Shown here one piece after another: positions 7,805 through 16,133 of a stretch of DNA of 16,369 nucleotides. Position numbers and translations under genes: made by a program. The notes under the pieces were generated by a model, which worked only from the letters and a program-made list of their open reading frames with translations, had not been told where the DNA came from and did not search any database. Location of the stretch: positions 31,371-47,739 of the forward strand of contig NWUY0300006404.1 in the NCBI GenBank assembly GCA_004151065.3, written 5' to 3'. Position 1 is the stretch's first letter. The number at the start of each line of letters is the position of its first letter. The stretch comes from Larix sibirica. Lineage: Eukaryota; Streptophyta; Pinopsida; Pinales; Pinaceae.

Positions 7805-8458
7805 TGTTCCACTGAGAGGTCTATGAGATACTTATCCCTCATAGTATTTCTCCATATACCTTTATTAAACAAAAGCCTTCAGAGGTGAAGGCTTTTGGTT
7901 GCCAATGCTTTCCCAATTAGGTATATGGTCTTTAAACCCCATCCACCCCCTCTTTTTGGCTTTGCCAAGATTTTCCAACTAACAAGAGGGAGGACCTCCC
8001 TTTGCCTTTTCCCCATCCATAAGAAAATGAATCAAGTTTTGCGGATATTTTCTAGAATGCCTTTGAGCACATTTGCCAACAAGAGCCAATAAATGAGGAT
8101 ACTCTCGAGGACCGATTTCAAAAGAATTAGTCTCCCACCAAAAGAGAGCCACCCAAAACACCAACATGTTATTCTAGATTTGATCTTCCTTAGTAGCCAT
8201 AAACAATCATTAACCTTGTAGTTTTTAGGTTTTAGAAAGTAGTCGAGGTATTTCAAGCTTGAATCCAAAGTTAACCTTTGAAAGAAGTACATGCACCCTA
8301 ACTGTTCTTACACTAATGGATGGAGTTCATTAATGTATAAAAAGGATTTATTAACATTGATATCCATTTTGGTAGCTCGATATAACACCTCCATGACTCT
8401 TTTATAAATCCTCCATTCCCTAATACAGTTGAAAAAAACAATCAAAATTGAAAAGATC
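7805..8458 (-). pseudogene. LINE ORF2 fragment: reverse transcriptase C-terminal half
   Basis: The translated minus strand starts just past where the F/YADD box should be, then reads NCIREWRIYKRVMEVLYRAT and KMDINVNKSFLYINELHP, a region typical of plant LINE RT after the catalytic loop. It continues with LTLDSSLKYLDYFLKP, LSFGGRLILLKSVLES, and WKILAKPKRGGGWGLK, the conserved thumb and connection segments. A stop follows ELHPLV (near 8307), a TGA falls at 8032-8034, another TGA follows KSLHL (near 7880), and there is a frame change near 7805. It cannot encode an active polymerase because the Asp pair and everything N-terminal are absent. Confidence 0.75.
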
Positions 8459-9659
8459 ATGGCTTAGCAAGAAGAAATGCCAACAGAATGGAACAACGAG
8501 TGGAAGGAACTAGCCGAGACACATTTAGAAGGTTGCATCTCTCCTCAGCAACTCAAGGTTTTGAGGGAAAGGAAAATGGACTTCATTCGGCACCAACAAA
8601 AAAGGTTTCATCCTTTGAACACAGGTTAAAAGAAGTCGAGTAGGAGCATAAGAAGGAGCTCTAGCAAATAGATAGTGTTATTCAAACCATGCAGCAAGAC
8701 TTTGTCAAAATGGTAGAACCCAGTGCAAAGTTGCTTTCATGTAGAGAACCTGCCAACGCATACACATTCTACCTAAAAGAGCAATGGATTCATTACCAGA
8801 TTGAATGTCTCAGTTCAAGGTTGCCCATCAACTTCAAGAAATTAGGTAGGCACTTCTGGGAAATTTTATTTACATTAACCCCTACTAGAAAATAATAATA
8901 ATAATAAATAAATAAATAAAATCTTTGAATTATACCTTCATAACTTCTTGATGACTACAAACATGGCATTGAGTCCCAACCATTGCATTGGGGATGTCCA
9001 CATCAGATCATTCTAATCGTATCTTTAAAATGAAATACAATGGGTTGAAGAATGACATAAATTTAAAGCAGTCGAAACCTCAGAGCCACTGTGGGTGCAA
9101 TAGGAGGTATTCTCTACCCAAGAAGCTAAGAGACAACATTACATGCATATGAATAATCAGATGATTAGGTAAGTGATCCAACATCACCGAGAGGAAGTGA
9201 TCAACAACTTTACAAAATTTTACAACAACTCCGCAAGCAAAGTAGTTGAGGCCTGTGAACAACGCTAGAGTTTGCTAATGAAAGTACTAAGGTCAAAGGA
9301 GCCACATTCGCTGCCCAATATTCATGCAACACTTTACCGCAGTTGGATTTACATCACTACTCTAAAGGATATTCTTCCGCACTGGATTGGTCTAAGGTTT
9401 TTCTATCCCCTCCTATTATATCCTATTCCTCCATGGCAAGGCTCAACCATTGTAGATAAAAGTGAAAATTTTGTTGTTGGAAAAAAAACATGAAGGTAAG
9501 AGGATTCCGCAGGGAAACAGCCACACCACATCAGTACGCAGTCAACCTCTAGCCCCTCAAAATATGAATCTAGGCACAATTCTGAACCAGACTAATCTGC
9601 TACAAAGGGACGAGCAACAAATTGTGTTGGGAGGTGTGATGAGGGTGGTAAATGATTGA
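8459..9659 (+). pseudogene. Decayed Gln-rich coding sequence of unknown family
   Basis: I do not recognise this protein. It begins with ATG at 8459 (MA, then TAG, then QEEMPTEWNNEWKELAETH) and reads on through ISPQQLKVLRERKMDFIRHQ. After a +1 or -1 change near 8605 it continues HRLKEVE-stop-EHKKEL-stop-QIDSVIQTM and EPANAYTFYLKEQWIHYQIE to 8895. A third block (frame of 9101) reads VQ-stop-EVFSTQEAKRQHYMHMNNQM, then VIQHHREEVINNFTKFYNN and LRSKEPHSLPNIHATLYRSW, to 9493, and a fourth frame runs 9462-9659. Composition is rich in Gln, Glu, Lys and His with coiled-coil-like heptads. Six stops (8465, 8641, 8662, 9101, 9170, 9266) each sit where CAG or CAA would be natural. It could be a gag-like protein of an undescribed LTR element or an old host pseudogene. 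Confidence 0.5.
8891..8924 (+). repeat. Compound microsatellite (TAA)n(TAAA)n
   Basis: The sequence is a run of AATAATAATAATAATAA followed by ATAAATAAATAAATAAA. It follows a stop inside the unknown coding remnant and separates two of its blocks, so it may have expanded at or after the break. Confidence 0.85.
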
Positions 9660-10461
9660 CTCCTTGCACTATACTAGATGACTATTTAGTCACATTCCCC
9701 ATCCTTTTACAACATTTCTTGGCACTCCTTTCATATATTTTCCTTATGGAGATGTTATAAAATGCATTCTTATTTTATGTTGAAATAGATAAAGTGTACT
9801 CCAAAACTAAGTTAACAACCAAGGATGTATGCGACTATGGAATAGTTTGTTTTGCATATGTTGGCTAAGACAATTCCTACTGCTTCTAGCACAATTGCTG
9901 ACGAAATTCTCTGCAGTAGTTGAGGACGAACTTTCATACAACACTTGCTTGCCAGTTTTCTAAAAGGAAAGGGATGCGAGCCATTTTCTAGTCTAGTGGT
10001 TGAAAGACTGATGACACACGACCAACACCAATGCCACAACACTCAACCAACTCCAGTGTAATCATTATGACGTTGGATCATGTATTATCGTCGCACCTCT
10101 TTTTAAGGGGATTGACTCCTAGCATTAAAAGAAACTGAGCGATACTCTATTTTTTTGGTTTCCATGCAAGGAGGTAACCACCCTTGATTTAGGAAATTTT
10201 GTATAAAAGAGAGCAAAGCACTGAGACCCTCTAGCTCCAACTTTTTATTATTATTTTTGTAAAGAATCGAATCCATTTTACTTTGATATTTGAGTTTTGA
10301 AGTTGTGTGTTGATTAAGAGGTAACTTGTGTTGTAGAGTGAGGACCCACTCTCCAGTGCATGAGATCTCAACCATTTGTTATTTTCTTCACAGATTATCT
10401 AATTTTGTTGTGAGTTCATGTATCAAAATCATTTTGTTGTTATCGCATTGTTTATGTTCAT
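9660..10461 (+). other. Non-coding stretch with a weak LTR-like segment
   Basis: A purine run AAAAGGAAAGGGA at 9962-9974 is followed directly by TG (9975), as at a polypurine tract/LTR junction. About 225 bases downstream is a good TATA box, TGTATAAAAGAG (10200-10211). This could be the 3' LTR of whatever carried the 8459-9659 coding remnant. I found no matching second copy in the window and no clear right end, so the LTR reading is weak. Open frames here (minus 9812-10042 and 10103-10375) look like chance. Confidence 0.3.
10200..10211 (+). promoter_or_regulatory. TATA-box-like site
   Basis: TGTATAAAAGAG is a strong plant TATA match in an otherwise non-coding stretch, downstream of a purine tract and TG that could mark an LTR start. 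Only the motif is seen; use as a promoter is inferred. Confidence 0.35.
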
Positions 10462-10640
10462 TGTAGCTCCACTTATTGACATTGTTATTTGTTTTTGTTG
10501 TAGTTCCATTAATTGGCATTGCTTTTCATTGTTGTTGTGGCTCATTCATTTGCATTGTTGTTTGTGTTTCCTGTAGCTTCATTTATCACAATTATTATAT
10601 TGTGTGTATTTATTGTAGTTCACATGCATGCATTAGATTA
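10462..10640 (+). repeat. Diverged 37-bp minisatellite, 4-5 units
   Basis: Units start with TGTAGYTCCA-like words at 10462, 10499, 10536 (TGTGGCTCAT), 10572 (TGTAGCTTCA) and 10614 (TGTAGTTCAC), giving lengths of 37, 37, 36 and 42 bases. Each is followed by an ATTGRCATTGTT-like core and a T/G-rich tail. A weaker earlier unit may begin near 10410 (TGTGAGTTCATG). The open frame 10476-10682 is simply this repeat read through. Confidence 0.7.
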
Positions 10641-10694
10641 GTTGTTATATCATTTTGCAATTTTTCTCCATTGCTAAGTTGATTAGACCACAAG

Positions 10695-10965
10695 GTTTGA
10701 TTTCCATTATTGTTAGTGTGACCTATTACTTCTAGTCTATATCCCTTGCATTGTAGCAGTCTAGTTGGATGATCAGAAGAAATAGGATTAGGATTTATTT
10801 CAAGTGCTCAGGAGTTTGATTTCCATTGTTGTTAAAGTGTGACTTATTGATTCTAGTCCTCATGCCTTACATTGTAGCAATACAGCTAGATGATTGGAAG
10901 GAATAGGATTATAGTTTAATTCAAAGTAAATAGAAGCTTGGTTTTCATTGTTTTCCATGACATTT
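10695..10965 (+). repeat. Tandem repeat with about 119-121 bp period, two full units plus a partial one
   Basis: Units start at 10695 (GTTTGATTTCCATTATTGTTA), 10814 (GTTTGATTTCCATTGTTGTT) and 10935 (GCTTGGTTTTCATTGTT). The first two share blocks CTTCTAGTC/ATTCTAGTC, CATTGTAGCA, GATGATCAGAAG/GATGATTGGAAG and AATAGGATTA in the same order. The third unit fades after about 30 bases. Divergence is clearly greater than in the 5513-5718 duplication. Confidence 0.75.
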
Positions 10966-11205
10966 ATCTGAGAAATTTTATATACTGGATTGATCTAGTT
11001 GAATAATCTTATACCAGTGACTGTTGCATGCTTCCATAGTTAGTTAAGTATAAATTAGATGATATGCCACCATCAAGAGAAAAACCCCAAAAAAGAAAGG
11101 CCTCTATTGAACATTAATAATAACTAGAATGCATATACATTGTAGGTTGCTTCACAAGATCATGTCCCCCGATTTATAATTAAAGTATAGATTTGAGTAC
11201 ATCTT
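10966..11205. other. Short non-coding gap before the gypsy gag
   Basis: This is where a 5' LTR end and primer-binding site of the gypsy element should be. I see no TGGTATCAGAGC-like site and no sequence shared with the 3' LTR at 15501 onward. The junction with the gag remnant is near 11205. Confidence 0.45.
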
Positions 11206-11208
11206 GGT

Positions 11209-11960
11209 TCTCAATACCAAGCATTACTGGGGATCACCAAGCATTTCAATGAGTTCCTTGCTCGGCTTACCAATTCATAAGGCTCGACTTTGGTCAACAA
11301 CCTGATGAGATTTTCCTTCAACAAGGTTAACCCCTTCAAGATACAAATGAACTTGGACATACCAAATTTGGAAGGAAAGATTGATGCAGAATCTATAGAC
11401 AAGTGGATACAACAATTAGAGTCTTATTTTCTAGTGAATAAACTTTCTGACACTGAGAAAGTCACCATTGCATCTCTGAAGATGTCTACTTTGGTGCATT
11501 ACTAGTGGGAAAATATTTCAACTCAATGGGATATTGTGCAAAGTTATACTAATAAATTTCATTGATTAATGGCTCAACTTGGTATTAAGGAGGATGAAAA
11601 GTTATTTGTTTTGAAGTATATTAGTGGATTAGCTCCTTATATCCAACTAGAGATGGAATTTCTCAATATTGGCACTCTTATAGAAGCATTCCATTATGCC
11701 ATCAAGCTTGAAGTGAAATTGAAGGTGAAAGGAGAGTTCTCGACCAAATCGACAAGTCGACCTTTCGGCAAGAAACCTCAATCGGAAAGTCAAAATGGTC
11801 TACTCAAACTACTTCACAAAAGCAAAATCATGGTAAGAATCCTTCCAAGAAAGATAAGGGAAAACAGAACAAACAACATCCTGCAGAGAAACAATGTGAT
11901 TACCATAGTCCAGCTTGGTATGATGCATCTGAATGAAAATATCAAAAGACATTCTTCACA
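11209..11960 (+). pseudogene. gypsy gag, with an in-frame internal deletion
   Basis: Gag forms the particle shell. The frame reads QALLGITKHFNEFLARLTNS, TAA (11278-11280), then MNLDIPNLEGKIDAESID and KWIQQLESYFLVNKLSDTEK, the Retrotrans_gag signature. It reaches WENISTQWD and jumps straight to VQSYTNKFH without the roughly 40-50 residues normally found between; the frame is kept across the gap. It continues GIKEDEKLFVLKYISGLAPY. Stops fall at 11503-11505 (where Trp is natural) and 11563-11565. A frameshift near 11805 leads into a Lys/Gln-rich tail with a zinc-knuckle-like CDYH (about 11896) and a TGA at 11934-11936; the CCHC ligands are incomplete. Confidence 0.75.
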
Positions 11961-11963
11961 CAG

Positions 11964-12410
11964 ATGTCTACCTCAAACTCAGGCTCAAGCAACATAGCTA
12001 TCGTGGAATCAAATCTAGAATTGTCGACTCTATTGGCATCAACTTCAATAGCCCTCATGAAATCGACCATTGTTGGCGAAGAGGAAAGAGAATGCCTATT
12101 CCATACACAGATATGGGTTCAAAATAGCCCGTTGCATTTGATTGTGGACAACAGTAGTCAAAAGAACTTTATATATAAAGACATTGTGGAGAAATTGGGT
12201 CTTGTTACTACTCCACATACACAACCTTACAACATCGGTTGCATGAAAGATGGACAAGAAGTTAGGATCACCGGATAGTACAAAATTGCCTACTTCATCA
12301 AGCCTTTTCAGGATGAGGTGTTTTGTGATGTAGCACCACTCCCAGTAGTTGATGTGTTGTTTGGGAAGCCTACTTATGGGATATACATTGAAATTATCAG
12401 TCCAGACCAC
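11964..12410 (+). pseudogene. gypsy aspartic protease region
   Basis: The frame from 11964 leads to LHLIVDNSSQKNFIYKDIVE, which aligns with the active-site loop of gypsy proteases, followed by KLGLVTTPHTQPYNIG and VFCDVAPLPVVDVLFGKP, the hydrophobic ILG-like strand. The catalytic D-S/T-G triplet reads D-N-S here, so the Asp stays but the Gly is lost. A TAG at 12276-12278 (ITG-stop-YKI) interrupts it, and the frame shifts near 12410 into VIVKIQNQWYGIHERQ. The enzyme would normally cut the Gag-Pol polyprotein; this copy is inactive. Confidence 0.7.
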
Positions 12411-12607
12411 AGAAAGTGATTGTCAAAATCCAAAATCAGTGGTATGGCATTCATGAACGTCAACCCATTTTGACATTCGAAATAGTTTCAATAAAACAAG
12501 CCAAAAAGTTGTTCAGCCATGCTCAAAAATTCATGTTGTTAATGATAAAACTTCAGTGTTCCAAGAGGATCACAACAACCAGTCGACTCTCCACTAACCA
12601 CAACTCT

Positions 12608-13378
12608 TGATAGAAACAACAAGTCGACAAAGTACTTGAATAATACAAAGATGTTTTCAAAGATCTAGCTGGAGTACCAGTACATTGCCAGGTAAAACAA
12701 TCCATTGATCTTATTCCTAGTTCTTCATTACCCAATGCATCTACTTACATAAGGTATGTTTTAAAGAATGAAGAAATACTTCGAAAAATCCAAGACTTGA
12801 TCGACAAAGGGCATATTAGACCTAGATCCTCCCTATGTGCAAGTCTAGTCATCCTAGTCCTTAAGAAAGATGGGAAATGGAGTGTGTGCATTGACTACAA
12901 GGCTCTTGATAAAATTTTAGTAATGAATTGAAATCCTCTTCCTAGAATAAATGATTTGCTTGATTATTTTAAAGATGCTAAATTCTTTACCAAACTCGAC
13001 CTCAAGTTGGGATATCATCAAATTCCCATAGTGTCCTTAGATGTATGGAAGACTACTTTCAAAATCATGGAAGGTTTATTTGAATGGTTAGTCATGCCTT
13101 TTGGCTTGACTAATGCCCATGCAACTTTTATGAGATATATGGATGATATTCTTAGACCTTTTGCAGGTAAATGTGTCACTGTTTATCTAGATGACATTCT
13201 GATTTTCAGGAGATCGTGGGATGAACATTTGTTGCAACTTCAACAAGTGCTTAACACTCTCAGATAACACAATATCTATTTGAACTTGGAGAAGTGCTCT
13301 TTTTCAATGAAGAGTATCAAATACTTGGGCTATGTGATCGAATCAACAGACATTCAATTCAAACAAGAAATGATACAT
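12608..13378 (+). pseudogene. gypsy reverse transcriptase
   Basis: One frame (that of 12641) spans the whole palm. It reads VDKVLE-stop-YKDVFKDLAGVP, then KNEEILRKIQDLIDKGHIRP, VLKKDGKWSVCIDYKALDKI, FFTKLDLKLGYHQIPI (first catalytic Asp in KLDLK), WLVMPFGLTNAHATFMR and the YLDD box at 13184-13195 (TVYLDDILIF). Both Asp of YLDD are intact. Stops: TAA 12641-12643, TGA 12929-12931 (MN-stop-NPLP, where Arg is natural) and TAA 13265-13267. It continues NLEKCSFSMKSIKYLGYVIE and changes frame near 13375. This is the best-preserved part of the element alongside integrase. Confidence 0.85.
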
Positions 13379-14176
13379 TCATTAGGGAATGGACCACTCC
13401 AAGAAACATTCATGAACTAAGAAGCTTCCTTGGTTTAACAAATTTCTATCGTAGATTTGTGTTGGGATTGAACCACATAGTTTAACCAATGAATCAGTTG
13501 ATTAAGGGAGGTGGAAGGACAACTTTCAAATGGACCACAACACAACAACAAGTTTTTGAACAACTCAAAAACAAGCTTTTCACAACTCCATTGCTCATGC
13601 TACCTAATTTGCATTAACCATTTGAAATTGAGACCAGTGCAACAAACTATGCCATGGGTGTCATGATCATGCAAGCATGTCATCCAATGGTGTTCCATTA
13701 AAAAAATTGCAGTGATGCTATTTGCAAGTATTCAACTTATGAAAGAGAATTATATGCTATTGTACAAGCACTTAAACAATGGAGAAGGCTACATTCTAGG
13801 AAAATAAACAGTGATTCATATGAACCATAAACCTCTACAGTTCGTTTTGTCACAGTCTAAGCTATAGACGATGAGACAACTCAAGTGGATTAGTTACCTA
13901 CAACAATTTTAGTTGGTAACTAAGCATCAAAAAGGAAAAGCCAATGCAACAGCTAATTGCCTTAGCCAACCACTAATCACTTCACTTCTTACAATGATAA
14001 GTATGCATTGTTATGACACCAGTATTTGGCCTCAACTGTATGAAGAAGACACCGAATTCTCCTCAGATTATCGACAACTCCAGACAGGTCAGTCGATTTC
14101 TCTCGACTATAATGTGAAGGACAACTTGCTTTACAATCTAGGACAGCTTTGTGTACCTCTAGGTGAGCACATATAG
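13379..14176 (+). pseudogene. gypsy RNase H and linker
   Basis: After the frame change it reads PRNIHELRSFLGLTNFYRRF, TAA (13483-13485), then KGGGRTTFKWTTTQQQVFEQ, LPNLH, TAA (13615-13617), then PFEIETSATNYAMGVMIMQ. The ETD-type motif reads ETS, so the first catalytic Asp is Ser. The Glu in YERELYAIVQALKQW is kept. The third position in VIHMNHKPLQF is Asn where Asp is expected. Further stops fall at 13699, 13865 and 13910, with another frame change near 13795. The linker KGKANATANCLSQP follows the usual 'adfLSR' pattern. RNase H would degrade template RNA; this copy should be dead. Confidence 0.75.
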
Positions 14177-14179
14177 AAC

Positions 14180-14909
14180 CTCATTGGGGATGCACACTAC
14201 AACAAAACAACAGGTCATTTTGGAGTGGCAAAGAGTCACTCTCACAGTACTCCAAAAGTATTTCTACTAGCCTTCACTTAAGATGGATGTCGACAAGTAT
14301 ATCAAGTTATGTGTGGTTTGTGCCATTGTTAAGCTACTAAATCGGTGATAGGGTTTGTATACACTCTTTCCCATTCCAAGTTGACCATGGGAATCTATTT
14401 CCTTGGATTACTTGACTGGATATCCTCTCACCAAACACCAACATGATGCAATCTTGGTAGTGGTTGATAGATTCTCTAAAATGGTTATCCTCATTCCTTG
14501 CAAGAAGAATATGACAACATAGTAGTTTGCTCAACTCTTTTTCGAGCACATTTGGAAACACTATGGCTTAACGACTACAGTCATCTCTGACATAGATTCT
14601 CAATTTGTCAGCACTTTTTGGAAAACACTTTGGCGACAACTTGACACAAAACTATCTATGTTGAATGCCTTATATCCTCAGACCGATGGACAAATGGAAG
14701 TTGTGAACCGCATGGTGGTACAGTTTCTTCACATGTACAACCACAAGCATCACAGAACATGGGATGAAATTCTCTCATACATCCAGCATAGCTATAATCG
14801 AGCACAACATAGTTCAATAGGAAAGAGTCAATTTGAATTTTGTAATGGATTTCATCCCTCAGAGTCTATTGACTTGGTCAGTCTACTAACTAGTCTGATC
14901 GTGGCATAG
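14180..14909 (+). pseudogene. gypsy integrase
   Basis: The N-terminal HHCC zinc domain is split over two frames: AHYNKTTGHFG (His pair, about 14192-14225) and LCVVCAIVK (Cys pair, about 14300-14330). The catalytic core lies in one frame from about 14385: WESISLDYLTGYPLTK (Asp at 14406-14408), AILVVVDRFSKMVILIP, two adjacent TAG codons at 14520-14525, VISDIDSQFV (Asp at 14589-14591), YPQTDGQMEVVNRMVV (Glu at 14697-14699). The spacing is D-60-D-35-E, exactly the D,D35E pattern, and the triad is complete. It ends at a TAG (14907-14909) after SLLTSLIVA. Confidence 0.85.
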
Positions 14910-15489
14910 ACCATGAACAACGAGAAGTCGACAAAGCACTCAAGTTCAAGGATAGGGTTTGTGAGATTCAGAAACAAGCACATGAGATGTTGCAGCGAGC
15001 TAGTGAGAAACCAAGGCCTGACACGATAAGCATCGTATTCCTCATTCATTCAAAATTGGGGATTAGGTCTGGTTGCATCTCAAGAAAGAAAGATTCAGTG
15101 ACCGCACAGGAAGCTGAAACCTTTACGATATGGTCCTTATACCATTCTTGAGAAAATTGGGGAAAATGATTTTAAGCTCAGCATTCCACCATACCTGGGT
15201 TTGCATCCAGTATTCAATGTGGACTTGCTTCGACCGTATTTTCCACCACTATTGGAACAATCGACTTACAACGACAAGATCCAGAAGATATACACCTAGA
15301 TGCTCAAGAGCCTCTTGTCCATCGACACCATCTTGGACACAAGCACGCCATACAAGGACATGAACAATACCCTTGTTTCAGGTGGCCAAGGTAGGACAAC
15401 TCCCATCTCAAGGAAAGTGGTATCTCCTCCCTGAATTGGAGCTCAAGTTTCCTCATCTGTGCATAGGAAATGGGGACCATTCCACTTAA
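14910..15489 (+). pseudogene. gypsy pol C-terminal region (chromovirus-like)
   Basis: Frame fragments read EVDKALKFKDRVCEIQKQAH, then after breaks KLKPLRYGPYTILEKIG, NDFKLSIPPYLGLHPVFNV and DLLRPYFPPLLEQ (about 15110-15265). The last frame reads LFQVAKVGQLPSQGKWYLLP and ELELKFPHLCIGNGDHST before a TAA at 15487-15489, directly ahead of the polypurine tract, so this is probably the natural end of pol. The tail sits where chromodomains occur in chromoviruses but lacks the canonical aromatic cage pattern, so I call it only chromodomain-like in position. Confidence 0.65.
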
Positions 15490-15498
15490 GGGGGGAAG
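15488..15498 (+). other. Polypurine tract of the gypsy element
   Basis: AAGGGGGGAAG lies between the pol stop and the TG that starts the 3' LTR (15501). This is the normal position and composition for the plus-strand primer of LTR retrotransposon reverse transcription. Confidence 0.8.
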
Positions 15499-15550
15499 TT
15501 TGATCCATCCCAAGACTCGACTGGATCCATGACTATTGCTTAGTCCCAGT

Positions 15551-15564
15551 CGACCTTTTGGTCG
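15551..15564. repeat. Small hairpin CGACCTTTTGGTCG in U3
   Basis: A 5-bp perfect stem CGACC/GGTCG encloses a TTTT loop. It sits among several TCGAC words (15516 to about 15618). A cruciform or factor-binding role is inference only. Confidence 0.6.
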
Positions 15565-15837
15565 GATCCTCGACTCGGTCATCTCAACGGATCAGTCGAC
15601 TTGCGATCGACGACCAGGACCGATGGTACATGCCCGACAGATCATCATACATGCCGACAGTAGTTGATGACTCTAGCACATGTCAGATGACATTTGAGCA
15701 TTGGAAGGCATCCAGAATCTCCATTGACGTGGAAAGATGCTCTTTTCTTCTTCTAGCTGGAGAATGGGAAGAAGACATATGATACTCTTTGTAACTAAAA
15801 CACGACAGGTAGTTACCCAAGCGTCCCTTCATGAATT

Positions 15838-15847
15838 GTATAAATAC
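15838..15847 (+). promoter_or_regulatory. TATA box of the gypsy LTR
   Basis: TGTATAAATA lies about 340 bases into the LTR, giving a likely transcription start near 15870. Only the motif and position are seen. Confidence 0.5.
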
Positions 15848-16133
15848 TTGTAAGCTCAAGATAAAGAAGTTTTGGTTCTCTGCTCTTGATTGCATTAAGA
15901 CGAGTTCCAAAGAGAAGGCTCGATTGGTTCCTGATGGTTCTTACATTCGACCTCTTACAGACAACTGCTCAATAGAACCAGATTTTTACCCTGGGGTTTT
16001 CCGTTATCAATCCTGTCTCACATTCTTCTGTGATTGGTATTGTCTATTAAATTTATGCATGTTGTTTATTACTGTTGTATGTATTCTCATAGTTGTTTCT
16101 TCTGATCAAACTAGCACTATAAGCGTCCACAGT

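Larger units (their letters stand above)
6138..8458 (-). mobile_element. 5'-truncated L1-like LINE, decayed
   Basis: Read leftward, this stretch gives the C-terminal half of a plant LINE ORF2, in order: reverse transcriptase after the catalytic Asp box, zf-RVT zinc finger, RNase H, then a 3' region ending near a short A-rich tail (minus strand AAAAAACAAAAAATGC, plus about 6130-6147). The 5' truncation point is near 8458. No clear target-site duplication was found. At least four frame changes and several stops rule out function. The endonuclease and the RT fingers are missing, as expected from incomplete reverse transcription during insertion. Confidence 0.8.
11206..16133 (+). mobile_element. 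Ty3/gypsy (chromovirus-like) retrotransposon, decayed, lacking a visible 5' LTR
   Basis: Domains appear in the Ty3/gypsy order: gag, protease, reverse transcriptase, RNase H, integrase, then a C-terminal domain, polypurine tract and 3' LTR. Integrase after RNase H separates this from Ty1/copia. The C-terminal motif (HPVFNVDLLRPYFPPLL) after integrase is typical of the chromovirus lineage. Coding is interrupted by about a dozen stops, several frameshifts and an in-frame gag deletion, so it is not autonomous. The 5' LTR and primer site are absent or unrecognisable, so the left end is truncated or replaced. The right boundary is approximate. Confidence 0.85.
15501..16133 (+). mobile_element. 3' LTR of the gypsy element
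   Basis: It starts TGATCCATCCCAAGACTCG right after the polypurine tract. U3 (about 15501-15870) is richer in CpG than its surroundings and repeats the word TCGAC. A TATA box (TGTATAAATA, 15838-15847) is followed by an R-U5 region. The right end is uncertain: candidates are CACA within TGTCTCACATTC (about 16019) or GTCCACAGTAACA (about 16121-16133); I use the later one. No copy of this sequence occurs left of gag in the window. The open frame 15831-16178 runs across the LTR and does not look like a gene. Confidence 0.6.

Noticed and set aside
10476-10682. 68-codon Cys/Val/Phe-rich open frame resembling a membrane peptide
   Set aside because: It is the 37-bp minisatellite read through; the hydrophobicity follows from T/G-rich units.
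10462-10965. Regularly spaced repeats considered as a CRISPR array
   Set aside because: The units are diverged head-to-tail tandem repeats without constant repeats and unique spacers, in a plant nuclear context.
12096-12410. 104-codon minus-strand open frame
   Set aside because: It is the reverse shadow of the gypsy protease region, which has clear family motifs on the plus strand.
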